Shown one piece after another: positions 1 through 8,010 of a DNA stretch of 64,000 nt. A model generated the notes under the pieces. It saw only the letters and a list, made by a program, of their open reading frames with translations, ran no database searches and had not been told where the DNA came from. Position 1 is the stretch's first letter. Each line of letters starts with the position of its first letter. A program made the translations under genes and the position numbers. This DNA is from Caballeronia sp031450805 (lineage in GTDB: Bacteria > Pseudomonadota > Gammaproteobacteria > Burkholderiales > Burkholderiaceae): NCBI RefSeq assembly GCF_031450805.1, contig NZ_JARTVY010000004.1:496001-560000 (forward strand). Direction: 5' to 3'.

Positions 1-975
1 CCCGGACGTTTCCGATGTCTCGGGAATTTCCGGCGCAATAGGCAAGAGAAACTCGCGGCTGATCCGGCTTGCGAGTTCATTCACTCGCGCAAGGAAATGC
101 ACCAGATAGGCATGCAGATCGCCTTGCAGGATCGCGCCGATATCGCCGTTCTTGAGCTCGGCGCTCAATTGCGCGGCTAAGCGAGCGGCGTCCGAACTAC
201 GCCCCTTAGTCACTTGGCCGACGAGTTGCTCCACTTCCGCGATGCTCGCGGCCATCGAGCGCGGCCAGTCACGATAAAGAATCAGCAAGCCAGCGACGCG
301 CTCGGGTGTGATGACATCGCGATACACCCTGCGATACACCTCGAAGCCGGAGACCGAACCCAGCACCGCTGTCCAGTGGTGATAGTCGAAGGGCTGCGCG
401 GACGTATCGGCGCGTTGTTCCATCATTTCGAACTTGACGTCGAGAATGCGCGCCGTGTTGTCCGCGCGTTCGATGAACGTGCCGAGCCGCATGAAATAGA
501 ACGCATCGTCCTTGACGAGCGTGCCGAGCTGAACGCCGCGCGACAAATGCGACCGGAACTTCACCCATTCGAAGAACGTATAAGGCTCGCGATCGAGAAT
601 CCCGTCCGCAAGCAGGCGCTGGCAGTCGAGCCATGTCGTATTGAGCGTTTCCCATAGCTCGCTGTTGGTCGCGCTGCGAACCGCGCGTGCGTTCTCGCGT
701 GCGGCGCGCAGGCAACTGAGGATCGACGAGGGATTCGTCATGTCGCGCGCCATGAAGTCGATGACCTCGCGGCTTTTCATGCCGCGATGCACCGCCGAAT
801 AGCTGCCGCTCAACTCGGAAATAGAGAGCATCGCGCGCCAGCCTAGCTCCGCGTATTCGTCCGATTGCGGCAAGAGCGAGAGCTGGTAATTTGCGTCGAG
901 CATGCGCGCGGTGTTTTCTGCGCGCTCGGTATAACGCGCCATCCAGAACAGATGATCCGCGGTGCGGCTAAGCAT
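1..975 (-). CDS. Alpha-E domain protein, truncated by left edge
   Basis: The frame opens at the ATG complementary to 973-975 and leaves the window with 325 codons and no stop. Its start (MLSRTADHLFWMARYTERAE) and an internal FIERADNTARIL segment match the alpha-E family (DUF403), all-helical proteins of about 310-330 residues, so little is missing. No enzymatic reaction has been firmly assigned to the family. The gene lies 55 bases downstream of a circularly permuted ATP-grasp gene on the same strand. That pairing recurs across bacteria, commonly with a transglutaminase-like gene, and has been proposed to act in peptide ligation or peptide tagging. The expected transglutaminase, if present, would lie left of the window. 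There is only a weak ribosome binding site. Family assignment is secure, function is not. Confidence 0.9.
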   Translation of the reverse strand, partial: MLSRTADHLFWMARYTERAENTARMLDANYQLSLLPQSDEYAELGWRAMLSISELSGSYSAVHRGMKSREVIDFMARDMTNPSSILSCLRAARENARAVRSATNSELWETLNTTWLDCQRLLADGILDREPYTFFEWVKFRSHLSRGVQLGTLVKDDAFYFMRLGTFIERADNTARILDVKFEMMEQRADTSAQPFDYHHWTAVLGSVSGFEVYRRVYRDVITPERVAGLLILYRDWPRSMAASIAEVEQLVGQVTKGRSSDAARLAAQLSAELKNGDIGAILQGDLHAYLVHFLARVNELASRISREFLLPIAPEIPETSETSG

Positions 976-1030
976 GGGTTTACTCGCTTTGTGTCTTGAT
1001 GGTCTATGCGCCTTTAGCGCGCTAGCGTTC

Positions 1031-2503
1031 TTAGCGTTCCAGCACCCACGTGTCTTTAGTGCCACCCCCTTGCGAAGAATTCACTACGAGCGACCCCTCG
1101 CGCAACGCGACGCGCGTCAGTCCGCCGGGGACCATGCGTACTTCCGTGCCTGACAATACGAACGGTCGTAAGTCGATATGCCGCGGCGCGATGCCTGTCT
1201 CGACGTAAGTCGGGCAAGTCGAAAGCGCAAGCGTCGGCTGGGCGATATATTTCTCCGGATTCGCCTCGAGCACTGCGCGGAATTCTGCGATTTGCGCGGC
1301 CGTCGATGCAGGCCCGACGAGCATTCCATAGCCGCCCGCGCCGTGCGTCTCCTTGACGACCAACTCCGGCAAATGCGCGAGCACGTACTTGAGATCATCG
1401 GGCTTGCGGCACATCCACGTAGGCACGTTGTTCAGTATCGGCTCTTCGCCAAGATAGAAGCGCACCATGTCCGGCACGTACGGGTAGATCGACTTGTCAT
1501 CAGCGATGCCCGTGCCTACTGCATTGCAAAGCGACACCTTGCCCGCCCGATACGCGGAAATGAGTCCCGCGACTCCTAAGGCCGAGTCCGCGCGAAATAC
1601 GAGCGGGTCGAGAAAGTCGTCGTCGACGCGGCGATAAATGACGTCGACTCGCTGCGGCCCTTGCGTCGTACGCATGTAGACGTGACCGCCGTCGACGAAC
1701 AGGTCTTGTCCTTCGACCAGTTCCACTCCCATCTGCTGCGCCAGAAAGGCGTGTTCGAAGTAAGCGGAGTTGTACATGCCGGGCGTCATCACGACGACGT
1801 TCGGGTTGTCCACACCGGCCGGCGCGGCCGCGCGCAAGGTGTCGAGCAGCAAGTCCGGATAATGCGCGACGGGTGCGACGCGATTGCGCGCAAAGAGGTC
1901 GGGAAAGAGCCGCATCATCATCTTGCGGTTTTCGAGCATGTACGACACGCCGGACGGCACGCGCAGGTTGTCTTCGAGCACGTAGAACTCGCCTTGCCCC
2001 GCCCGCACGATATCGATGCCCGCGATATGTGCATAGATGTCGCGAGCCACGTCGACGCCGCGCATCTGCGGCCGGTATTGTGCATTACCGACGACCTGCG
2101 CTTCGGGAATAATGCCCGCGCGGACGATGTCCTGATCGTGATAGATGTCGTGAATGAAACGATTCAACGCATTGACGCGCTGCCTCAGACCACGCTCCAG
2201 CGCCCGCCATTCGTCTGCAGGAAAGATGCGCGGAATCACGTCGAATGGAATGGTCCGCTCGGGAATGATGCCCGGTAGATCGCTCGTTCCATAGACGGCG
2301 AACGTAATGCCGACGCGGCGAAAGTTAAGGTCTGCCTCCGCGCGCTTGAGGTCGATCTGCTGCTCGCTTTGCGCGCTCAGCCAATCCATGAACTCCCGGT
2401 AATGCGTCCGGGGGTCGCCGACACCCCGGAACGCCGAGGGCGGCACTCCGCGGGCTTCCAGATCATTGCGTTCGAACATCTCGTTGAAGAATGCTTGCGT
2501 CAT
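1031..2503 (-). CDS. Circularly permuted ATP-grasp protein
   Basis: This 490-residue protein matches the circularly permuted ATP-grasp type 2 family (DUF404/DUF407/CP_ATPgrasp). It begins FFNEMFERNDLEARG. The ATP-grasp signatures lie in the C-terminal third: LVVKETHGAGGYGMLVGP for nucleotide binding, DLRPFVLSG, and the ending VNSSQGGGTKDTWVL. Length is normal for the family. ATP-grasp enzymes form carboxylate-amine or carboxylate-thiol bonds through acyl phosphates, and for this subfamily a peptide-bond-forming role is inferred, not shown. The ATG at 2503 is preceded by GGAAG. It heads a leftward pair with the alpha-E gene. Substrate unknown. Confidence 0.92.
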   Translation of the reverse strand: MTQAFFNEMFERNDLEARGVPPSAFRGVGDPRTHYREFMDWLSAQSEQQIDLKRAEADLNFRRVGITFAVYGTSDLPGIIPERTIPFDVIPRIFPADEWRALERGLRQRVNALNRFIHDIYHDQDIVRAGIIPEAQVVGNAQYRPQMRGVDVARDIYAHIAGIDIVRAGQGEFYVLEDNLRVPSGVSYMLENRKMMMRLFPDLFARNRVAPVAHYPDLLLDTLRAAAPAGVDNPNVVVMTPGMYNSAYFEHAFLAQQMGVELVEGQDLFVDGGHVYMRTTQGPQRVDVIYRRVDDDFLDPLVFRADSALGVAGLISAYRAGKVSLCNAVGTGIADDKSIYPYVPDMVRFYLGEEPILNNVPTWMCRKPDDLKYVLAHLPELVVKETHGAGGYGMLVGPASTAAQIAEFRAVLEANPEKYIAQPTLALSTCPTYVETGIAPRHIDLRPFVLSGTEVRMVPGGLTRVALREGSLVVNSSQGGGTKDTWVLER

Positions 2504-2893
2504 GGACGAACTTCCATATCAAGTGCGGGCCGGGGACCGCAATCCCTCTGGTTTAGTCATTCTGGTTGCACTCGCAATGAATCGAAGCGCCCGACGACGC
2601 TGCATGCGTCCTTTCTTTAGGCGACCTCCATGCGCGATGCATACGTAGTTTGCATCGCTCGCGCGGGCAGCCCAGTGCCAAAGCAGATAGAGCAACATCG
2701 ATGCCACGTCAGGCAGCGTATTTAATTCACACAATGCTGATCGCAAGCGCCGGTATTGCACCGAAAGAGCGCGGCAGCCCGGCCGTTTGCACACGAACGA
2801 GTCCCTGGGTATGCCGCATGACGGTGCACAGGCGATCTGAGGCGTCGCCACATCGGTATGATAGGCACCTTGAGCGCATTACCCTCGAATACG
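2504..2893. other. Divergent intergenic region with hairpin
   Basis: This 390-base divergent gap separates the ATP-grasp gene (leftward) from the YceH-type gene (rightward) and should hold both promoters. The one clear structure is a perfect 8-base inverted repeat, GCGATGCA at 2634-2641 and TGCATCGC at 2651-2658, around a 9-base spacer. It lies about 130 bases upstream of the ATP-grasp start. I saw no convincing -35/-10 pair and no small gene. Confidence 0.4.
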
Positions 2894-3601
2894 ATGAATA
2901 CACCTTCCGAAGCCGCACCCCGCCCCGCCCTGCGGGAACTGACTCCGCTCGAAGCACGCGTGCTTGGCGTGCTCGTCGAGAAGCAGCAGACCGTGCCGGA
3001 TACTTATCCGCTGTCGCTGAACTCCCTGACCGCGGGATGCAATCAAAAAACAGCACGCTCGCCGGTGATGACTGTCAGCGAGGACGAAGTTCTCGCCACC
3101 ATCGACGGGCTCAAGCGACTCTCTCTCGTGATCGAAGGCAGTAGCAGTCGCGTGCCGCGTTTCGAGCACAACATCAATCGCGTGCTTGGCTTGCCGAGTC
3201 AATCGATCGCGTTGCTTGCGACACTCTTTCTGCGGGGTCCGCAAACGGCCGCCGAATTGCGCGCTAACAGCGCACGGCTGCATGGGTTTGCGGATATATC
3301 GTCGGTGGAGAGTTTTCTCGATGAACTCGCGACGAACGATCCGCCCCGCGTCGTCAAGCTGCCGCGTACGCCCGGAGAACGCGAAAGCCGCTGGATGCAT
3401 CTTCTTTGCGGCGCAGCGAGTGTGAGCGATGCGCCCGTGCGCGAATCGACGGCTGCGGAGCCCTACGCGCCCTCTGAATTCGAGGCGCTCAAAGCTGAAC
3501 AGAAGCGCCTCGTGCATGAAGTCGCACAGTTGCGCAGTATGGTGGAACGCATGGCGAACGAGCTTGGTGTTACCTTCGAGAAGCCGTCGTCGGAAGCGTG
3601 A
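2894..3601 (+). CDS. YceH family (DUF480) protein
   Basis: The conserved block LTPLEARVLGVLVEKQ, then DTYPLSLNSLTAGCNQKT and SSSRVPRFEHN, identify the YceH/DUF480 family. These are proteins of about 215-235 residues built from two winged-helix domains, with no settled function. The C-terminal 35 residues (from about EFEALKAEQKRL) are heptad-like and probably form a coiled coil. I chose the ATG at 2894 (MNTPSEA, 235 aa) because homology begins soon after it. An in-frame ATG at 2858 would add 12 residues. Neither start has a good Shine-Dalgarno sequence. An amidase follows on the same strand with a 10-43 base gap, depending on the amidase start. Confidence 0.9.
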   Translation: MNTPSEAAPRPALRELTPLEARVLGVLVEKQQTVPDTYPLSLNSLTAGCNQKTARSPVMTVSEDEVLATIDGLKRLSLVIEGSSSRVPRFEHNINRVLGLPSQSIALLATLFLRGPQTAAELRANSARLHGFADISSVESFLDELATNDPPRVVKLPRTPGERESRWMHLLCGAASVSDAPVRESTAAEPYAPSEFEALKAEQKRLVHEVAQLRSMVERMANELGVTFEKPSSEA

Positions 3602-3644
3602 CAGACTCCTGATGCACAACTCGGCGCGGCAAAGCGCTAAGGCC

Positions 3645-5081
3645 ATGAACGATATCGTGTCACTCGATGCGGTCGCCCTATCGAAAGCGATTCACACGCG
3701 CGACGTATCGTGCGTCGAAGTGATGCAGGCTTATCTTGCTCAGATCGATCGGTTCAATCCGCAAGTCAATGCGATCGTCGCCATGCAGGACCGCGATGCG
3801 CTCATCGCGAAAGCTCGACAATGCGACGAGCAACTCTCGGGCGGAGAAAGTCGCGGACCTTTGCACGGCTTCCCTCAAGCGCCCAAGGACATCTTGCCCG
3901 TTGCCGGCATGGTGACGACCAAGGGATCGCCAATCTATGCGGGCGAGATCAGTCAGGCGGACGCCGTCGTTCACGAGCGCATGCGTCGCGGGGGCGTGGT
4001 TTTTGTCGGGCGTACCAATTCGCCTGAATTCGGCTTGGGCGGGCATACGTATAACCCGGTCTATGGCACCACGCGCAACGCATTCGATCCTTCGCGCTCA
4101 GCAGGCGGCAGCAGCGGAGGCGCGGCAGTTGCCGTCGCATTGCGCATGCTGCCCTTCGCCGATGGATCGGACATGATGGGCTCGCTTCGCACACCCGCCG
4201 CGTTCAACAACGTATTCGGATTTCGCACGTCGCCAGGATGCGTGCCCTATGCGCCAGCCGACGATGTCTTCTTTCAGCAGTTCAGCGTCGTCGGTCCGAT
4301 TGCCCGCACGGTCGAAGACCTCGGCTTATTGCTTTCGAGGCAAGCGGGCTTCGACGCACGCGCGCCACTCTCGCGCAGAAGCGATGCGCCCGCCGACTTC
4401 ACGCGCTCGCTAGAACGCGATATGCGAGGCGCGCGCGTTGCATGGCTCGGCGATCTGAACGGCCATTTGCCGATGGAAGCCGGCTTGCTCGATACCTGTG
4501 CGTCGGCGCTGAAGCATTTTGAAGCGGCAGGCTGTATCGTCGAGCCGATTACATTGGCTTTCGATCTCGCGCGCTTATGGCAAGCGTGGCTGGACTTGCG
4601 GAGCTTTACTTTCGCGGGAAGTCATGCGCCGCTATACCGCGATGACGCCAAGCGGGCCAAGCTCAAGCCAGAAGCGGTGTGGGAAATCGAACGGGGCTTG
4701 AGTTTGTCGGGCGAAGACGTATCGCGGGCCGCACGCGACAGGTCCGCGTGGTATCAGACACTGAACGCGCTCTTCAATCGCCATGATTTTCTCGTCATGC
4801 CAGCGACGCAAGTCTTTCCGTTCGACGCAACGCTCCATTGGCCCGACAAGATCGCCGACCGGGCTATGGATAGTTATCATCGCTGGATGGAAGCGGTAAT
4901 TCCAGCGACGATGGCTTCATTGCCGGCGCTATGCGCCCCGGCCGGCTTTGGCGCGAATGGTTTGCCGGCCGGGCTGCAGATCATCGGACCGGCACAGATG
5001 GACCTCGCAGTGCTGCAGATGGGACTCGCCTATGATCGCGTGAGTGGTTATTCGAGCGTGCGCAGTCCATTACTCGAATGA
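3645..5081 (+). CDS. Amidase (amidase signature family)
   Basis: The protein (478 aa from this start) carries the amidase-signature fold. The catalytic triad Ser-cisSer-Lys can be placed at K81 (QAPKDI), the cis-Ser in AGGSSGGA at 156-157, and the nucleophile S180 in GSLRTPAAF. The family hydrolyses amide bonds of small carboxamides or acts in Glu/Asp-tRNA amidotransferases. This protein looks like a free-standing catabolic amidase, since no gatB or gatC is nearby. One deviation: the glycine-rich stretch before the nucleophile reads DMMGS rather than the usual DTGGS-type sequence. The upstream ATG at 3612 is an alternative start. The last 12 bases overlap the tail of the convergent H-NS gene. 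Substrate unknown. Confidence 0.9.
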   Translation: MNDIVSLDAVALSKAIHTRDVSCVEVMQAYLAQIDRFNPQVNAIVAMQDRDALIAKARQCDEQLSGGESRGPLHGFPQAPKDILPVAGMVTTKGSPIYAGEISQADAVVHERMRRGGVVFVGRTNSPEFGLGGHTYNPVYGTTRNAFDPSRSAGGSSGGAAVAVALRMLPFADGSDMMGSLRTPAAFNNVFGFRTSPGCVPYAPADDVFFQQFSVVGPIARTVEDLGLLLSRQAGFDARAPLSRRSDAPADFTRSLERDMRGARVAWLGDLNGHLPMEAGLLDTCASALKHFEAAGCIVEPITLAFDLARLWQAWLDLRSFTFAGSHAPLYRDDAKRAKLKPEAVWEIERGLSLSGEDVSRAARDRSAWYQTLNALFNRHDFLVMPATQVFPFDATLHWPDKIADRAMDSYHRWMEAVIPATMASLPALCAPAGFGANGLPAGLQIIGPAQMDLAVLQMGLAYDRVSGYSSVRSPLLE

Positions 5082-5474
5082 CCGTCTCACTTTCATGTCA
5101 GCCTTCTTGGCGACACTTTTGCTATTCGGCTTGTCGATGAGGAACACACTGCGGTCCGCTGCGTTCTTGATCCACGATGGCGGACGTGCATGACCGCTCC
5201 ACGTCGCGCCCGATAATGGATCGCGGTATTTCGGCGGCAACCTGGAGCCGACCGGGCTACCTTGCGGCTTTGCCCGGTTCTTCGAGCCCAGCGGACGACC
5301 GCGCTTGACAGCACCCGCTTCGACATCGGCGGTGAGATCCGCTATTGTCAGCCCGTATTGCTGCATCAACGACTGAATAGTCGCGATGATTTCCCGCGAT
5401 CTCTTCTCACGCAATGTATCCGCGCGGCGCTGCAGCTTTCTGATCTGCGTTTCCAACTCACTCAGTGTCGCCAT
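5070..5474 (-). CDS. H-NS family nucleoid protein with AT-hook-like linker
   Basis: From the ATG at 5474 (preceded by GGGGAACAGA) the product is 134 residues. Residues 1-45 form an amphipathic helical oligomerisation region. Residues 57-66 (KRGRPLGSKN) are an AT-hook-like basic linker. Residues 82-102 (KYRDPLSGATWSGHARPPSW) are the H-NS C-terminal DNA-binding motif, with GHAR in place of the more familiar GRGR/GQGR. H-NS proteins bind AT-rich DNA in the nucleoid and silence transferred genes. The linker architecture is typical of Burkholderiaceae paralogs. The gene converges on and overlaps the amidase by 12 bases. A perfect hairpin lies 57 bases upstream of its start. Confidence 0.93.
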   Translation of the reverse strand: MATLSELETQIRKLQRRADTLREKRSREIIATIQSLMQQYGLTIADLTADVEAGAVKRGRPLGSKNRAKPQGSPVGSRLPPKYRDPLSGATWSGHARPPSWIKNAADRSVFLIDKPNSKSVAKKADMKVRRSFE

Positions 5475-5530
5475 TCTGTTCCCCAACGTTCCGTGGTCTC
5501 TAACGGGCAGCGCTTGGGAATGCCACCATG

Positions 5531-5550
5531 AACCAGGCGAATGCCTGGTT
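5531..5550. repeat. Perfect 8-bp inverted repeat upstream of H-NS gene
   Basis: AACCAGGC, a 4-base spacer and GCCTGGTT form a perfect stem. It sits 57-76 bases upstream of the H-NS start on the minus strand and has no T-run after it, so it is more likely an operator or 5' leader hairpin than a terminator. The rest of 5475-5739 shows no gene. Confidence 0.5.
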
Positions 5551-5739
5551 ATCGAATCATGCGCGCGTGTCTGCCACGGGGCATCTTAGAGCGACGTGCG
5601 TTTGGCACACGTAATCGCGCAAAAGATTACGTTTAGAATCCGCACGCTCCGACTCGATATGACAACGCTTTACCCGAACGGCATATGGCGCGCTTAGTGC
5701 GCCCATCCGATTCGTCAAAGCGACCGCTGTCGATGAGCA

Positions 5740-6138
5740 TTAGTCGGACTCCTCATGCGATTCCTGCTCGCACGGCGCAAGCGCAAACGCGAGGATCATC
5801 GCTCCGCTATTGAGCGGAACCGAACTGCCTACCCGTCGTGGCCGATAGACCGGCTGCCCGCGCCGGATAGTCTGACCGCTCAGCGCGCATACGCCCCGCT
5901 TGCGTGCGGTGCAGAGCGCCCAGACCTGTTCCGAGTAATTGAAAGACGTCGGGTCGTGCCACGATAGCGCGAGCGTCGACTCACTCAGACGCTCCAGCAG
6001 CCGGATACTCACCGACCGCGCCTCGCGAGCGTCACTGCGCCTGCCACGCATGTCGCTGCATTGAGCATGGCGGCGCGAACCGTCGTCGAGCATGGCGAAA
6101 GTACGGCTCCACGGGTCCATCAGCGATGGATGCTTCAT
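5740..6138 (-). CDS. DUF3331-type small protein
   Basis: I chose the ATG at 6138 because an excellent ribosome binding site (AGGAGGAAGC) lies immediately upstream, giving 132 residues. The C-terminal half, with SWHDPTSFNYSEQVW, CALSGQTIRRGQPVYRP and SSVPLNSGAMIL, resembles the DUF3331 family, found mainly in Burkholderia-type genomes and without known function. The conserved CALSG segment and a second cysteine (ALCTARK) could form a small zinc-type knuckle, but this is speculative. There is no signal peptide or membrane segment. It is divergent from the gene at 6409. Confidence 0.75.
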   Translation of the reverse strand: MKHPSLMDPWSRTFAMLDDGSRRHAQCSDMRGRRSDAREARSVSIRLLERLSESTLALSWHDPTSFNYSEQVWALCTARKRGVCALSGQTIRRGQPVYRPRRVGSSVPLNSGAMILAFALAPCEQESHEESD

Positions 6139-6408
6139 GCTTCCTCCTGCTGATCGGCTTCGGTTGTCGGTTCCTAGAGTAGTACACCTGAGCAAGTCTC
6201 GTTTCGTTTTTCTTGCCCGTGTTTTGTCGAGTTCAAGCCAACGGCGTTCAACATCGAGCCGAATAACGAACGATCGTTTTTTAACGGGCGGGCTCGCAAA
6301 CGTTCAACTTGTGCCTGCTTTCGCACGTTGGACGCGGCAAGAAGGATGCGCAAAATCGCCGAATTCTGACAAAATAAAATGAAGCGAACCGGATATATCT
6401 GTCGAATC

Positions 6409-6678
6409 ATGACAACCAAGATCTCCATCAATGCCACCATTTCGGCGGACCGCGCTTCGGTCAGCTTTGTCACCTTTACGCGGGAACGGGAGATTCAATG
6501 CAATATCACGCGCAAGGCATTGGAGCAGTGTTTCTGGGCGCCCGCCGGGGCTAGCGACGAGCGCCTGCTCAAAGCGCTAAGTGATGGCTACGAGCGCATC
6601 AGCGCCCGCGTGCACCGGAAATTTCTGGCGCATCCGTCGAATTCGATCCACCTCGACGTCATCGATTTTTCTTCTTGA
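6409..6678 (+). CDS. Small DUF1488-like protein
   Basis: An 89-residue protein from the ATG at 6409 (MTTKISINA); an in-frame ATG at 6379 would add ten residues. The layout resembles DUF1488 proteins: an N-terminal strand-rich part (SVSFVTFTREREIQCNITRKALEQ) followed by helices with a region around YERISARVHRKFL. I recognise it only weakly. No Shine-Dalgarno sequence is obvious at either start. Upstream (6139-6408) is a divergent region of relatively low GC shared with the DUF3331-type gene. Downstream it converges on the cytochrome gene with a terminator between them. Confidence 0.55.
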   Translation: MTTKISINATISADRASVSFVTFTREREIQCNITRKALEQCFWAPAGASDERLLKALSDGYERISARVHRKFLAHPSNSIHLDVIDFSS

Positions 6679-6693
6679 ACGCCGTCGGACCGG

Positions 6694-6723
6694 AAAAAAG
6701 CGGCACGCGTCAGCGCGCCGCTT
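6694..6723 (-). terminator. Intrinsic terminator of the cytochrome/oxidoreductase operon
   Basis: On the minus strand an 11-base stem (AAGCGGCGCGC, loop TGAC, GCGTGCCGCTT, with one G-T wobble) is followed by TTTT. The stem contains the last codons and the TGA stop of the cytochrome gene, so terminator and coding end overlap. Confidence 0.8.
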
Positions 6724-7999
6724 CCGTCGACTTCCGCATCTTCGCCACGTCCTCTACCTTCACCGCCGGCATGTTGTTGTTCCATGCGCCGCGAATGAAC
6801 GTCACGACGTCCGCTATCTGCTGATCATTCAGTACCGGCGCATAGCGCGGCATCGGGTAAGGCGCGGGTACGCCCTGGATCACGAGATCCTCGGTGCCGT
6901 TGAGCGTCACGTTGATGAGTGACGACGCGTCTTTTTCCAGCAGATTAGGGTTGCCGGCAAGCGGCGCGAGCATCGGTGCAAAGCCACGGCCGTCGATGCC
7001 ATGACAGTGCATGCAGAAGGCCGCGTAGACGCGTGCGCCGGAATCGTTGGGCGCAGGCCGTGCCAATGACACCTTGGTTGCCTTGGGATCGTACGAATAA
7101 GGCGGATTGCCATTGCCGCCAGCTGCGGGCAGCGATTTCAGGTAGCGCGCCATTGCCGCGATGTCGTTGTCGCTGAGCGCTTGCGTGCTGTTGTTGATGA
7201 CGCTCGTCATCGAGCCGAAAGCCGTTGCATGAGCGTTCGCGCCCGTCTTCAGGAAGGTCGCGACTTCCTGCTCGGACCAGCGGCCGAGCCCCGTGTTGTG
7301 ATCGCCAGTCAGATTCGAGCCGAACCAGTTATCCAGCACGCCGCCGGTCAGATAGGCGCCGCCGCTTTCATCGAGTGCCTTTTCCTGGAATGCAACGCCA
7401 CGCGGCGTATGACACGCGCCACAGTGTCCAAGTCCTTGCGTCAGATAAGCGCCGCGATTCCACGCGACGTCCTTGCCGGCCTTTTCCTTATAGACGCCTT
7501 TGTCGAGAAAGAACACGTTCCATATCTTGAGCGGCCAGCGCATGTTGAGCGGCCATTTCATGCCGGGCTCACGATTCGCCTGCTTGACAGGCGATACCCC
7601 ACGCATGAAATAGGCGTAAAGCGCCTGCATGTCCTCGTCGCTGATCTTTGCGTACGACGGGTATGGCATTGCGGGATAAAGATTGTGGCCATCCTTCGCG
7701 ACGCCTTCGCGCACGGCACGCGAGAAGTCCTCCTGGCTATAGCGGCCGATGCCCGTATCCGCATCCGGCGTGATGTTCGTGGTGTAGATTGCGCCGAGCG
7801 GCGTCATCATCGGCAAGCCGCCTGCCATTGGCTTGCCGCGCGGGGCGGTATGGCAAGCGATACAGTCGCCGGCCTTCGCGAGATAAGCGCCACGCGAAAC
7901 GAGCGCATCGCTGGCGGCATCGGCGCGCGCAAACAGGGGAGCCGATGCCAGCGCGACGGTCGCTACGGCCATCGCAACCTTGAGAGACTTGTTTTTCAT
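6710..7999 (-). CDS. Triheme cytochrome c, oxidoreductase electron-transfer subunit
   Basis: This 429-residue exported protein has a signal peptide (cleavage near ARA-DA, residue 27) and three c-type heme motifs: CIACH at 46-50, CGACH at 193-197 and CMHCH at 329-333. That is the layout of the membrane-associated cytochrome subunits of alcohol, gluconate and IorB-type aldehyde dehydrogenases. It probably passes electrons from the periplasmic molybdenum enzyme encoded just upstream to the ubiquinone pool or an oxidase. The ATG at 7999 has a strong AGGAGG site and follows the molybdopterin subunit by 11 bases. It is the last gene of the three-gene operon. Confidence 0.93.
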   Translation of the reverse strand: MKNKSLKVAMAVATVALASAPLFARADAASDALVSRGAYLAKAGDCIACHTAPRGKPMAGGLPMMTPLGAIYTTNITPDADTGIGRYSQEDFSRAVREGVAKDGHNLYPAMPYPSYAKISDEDMQALYAYFMRGVSPVKQANREPGMKWPLNMRWPLKIWNVFFLDKGVYKEKAGKDVAWNRGAYLTQGLGHCGACHTPRGVAFQEKALDESGGAYLTGGVLDNWFGSNLTGDHNTGLGRWSEQEVATFLKTGANAHATAFGSMTSVINNSTQALSDNDIAAMARYLKSLPAAGGNGNPPYSYDPKATKVSLARPAPNDSGARVYAAFCMHCHGIDGRGFAPMLAPLAGNPNLLEKDASSLINVTLNGTEDLVIQGVPAPYPMPRYAPVLNDQQIADVVTFIRGAWNNNMPAVKVEDVAKMRKSTEAAR

Positions 8000-8010
8000 G
8001 ACTGGCCTCC

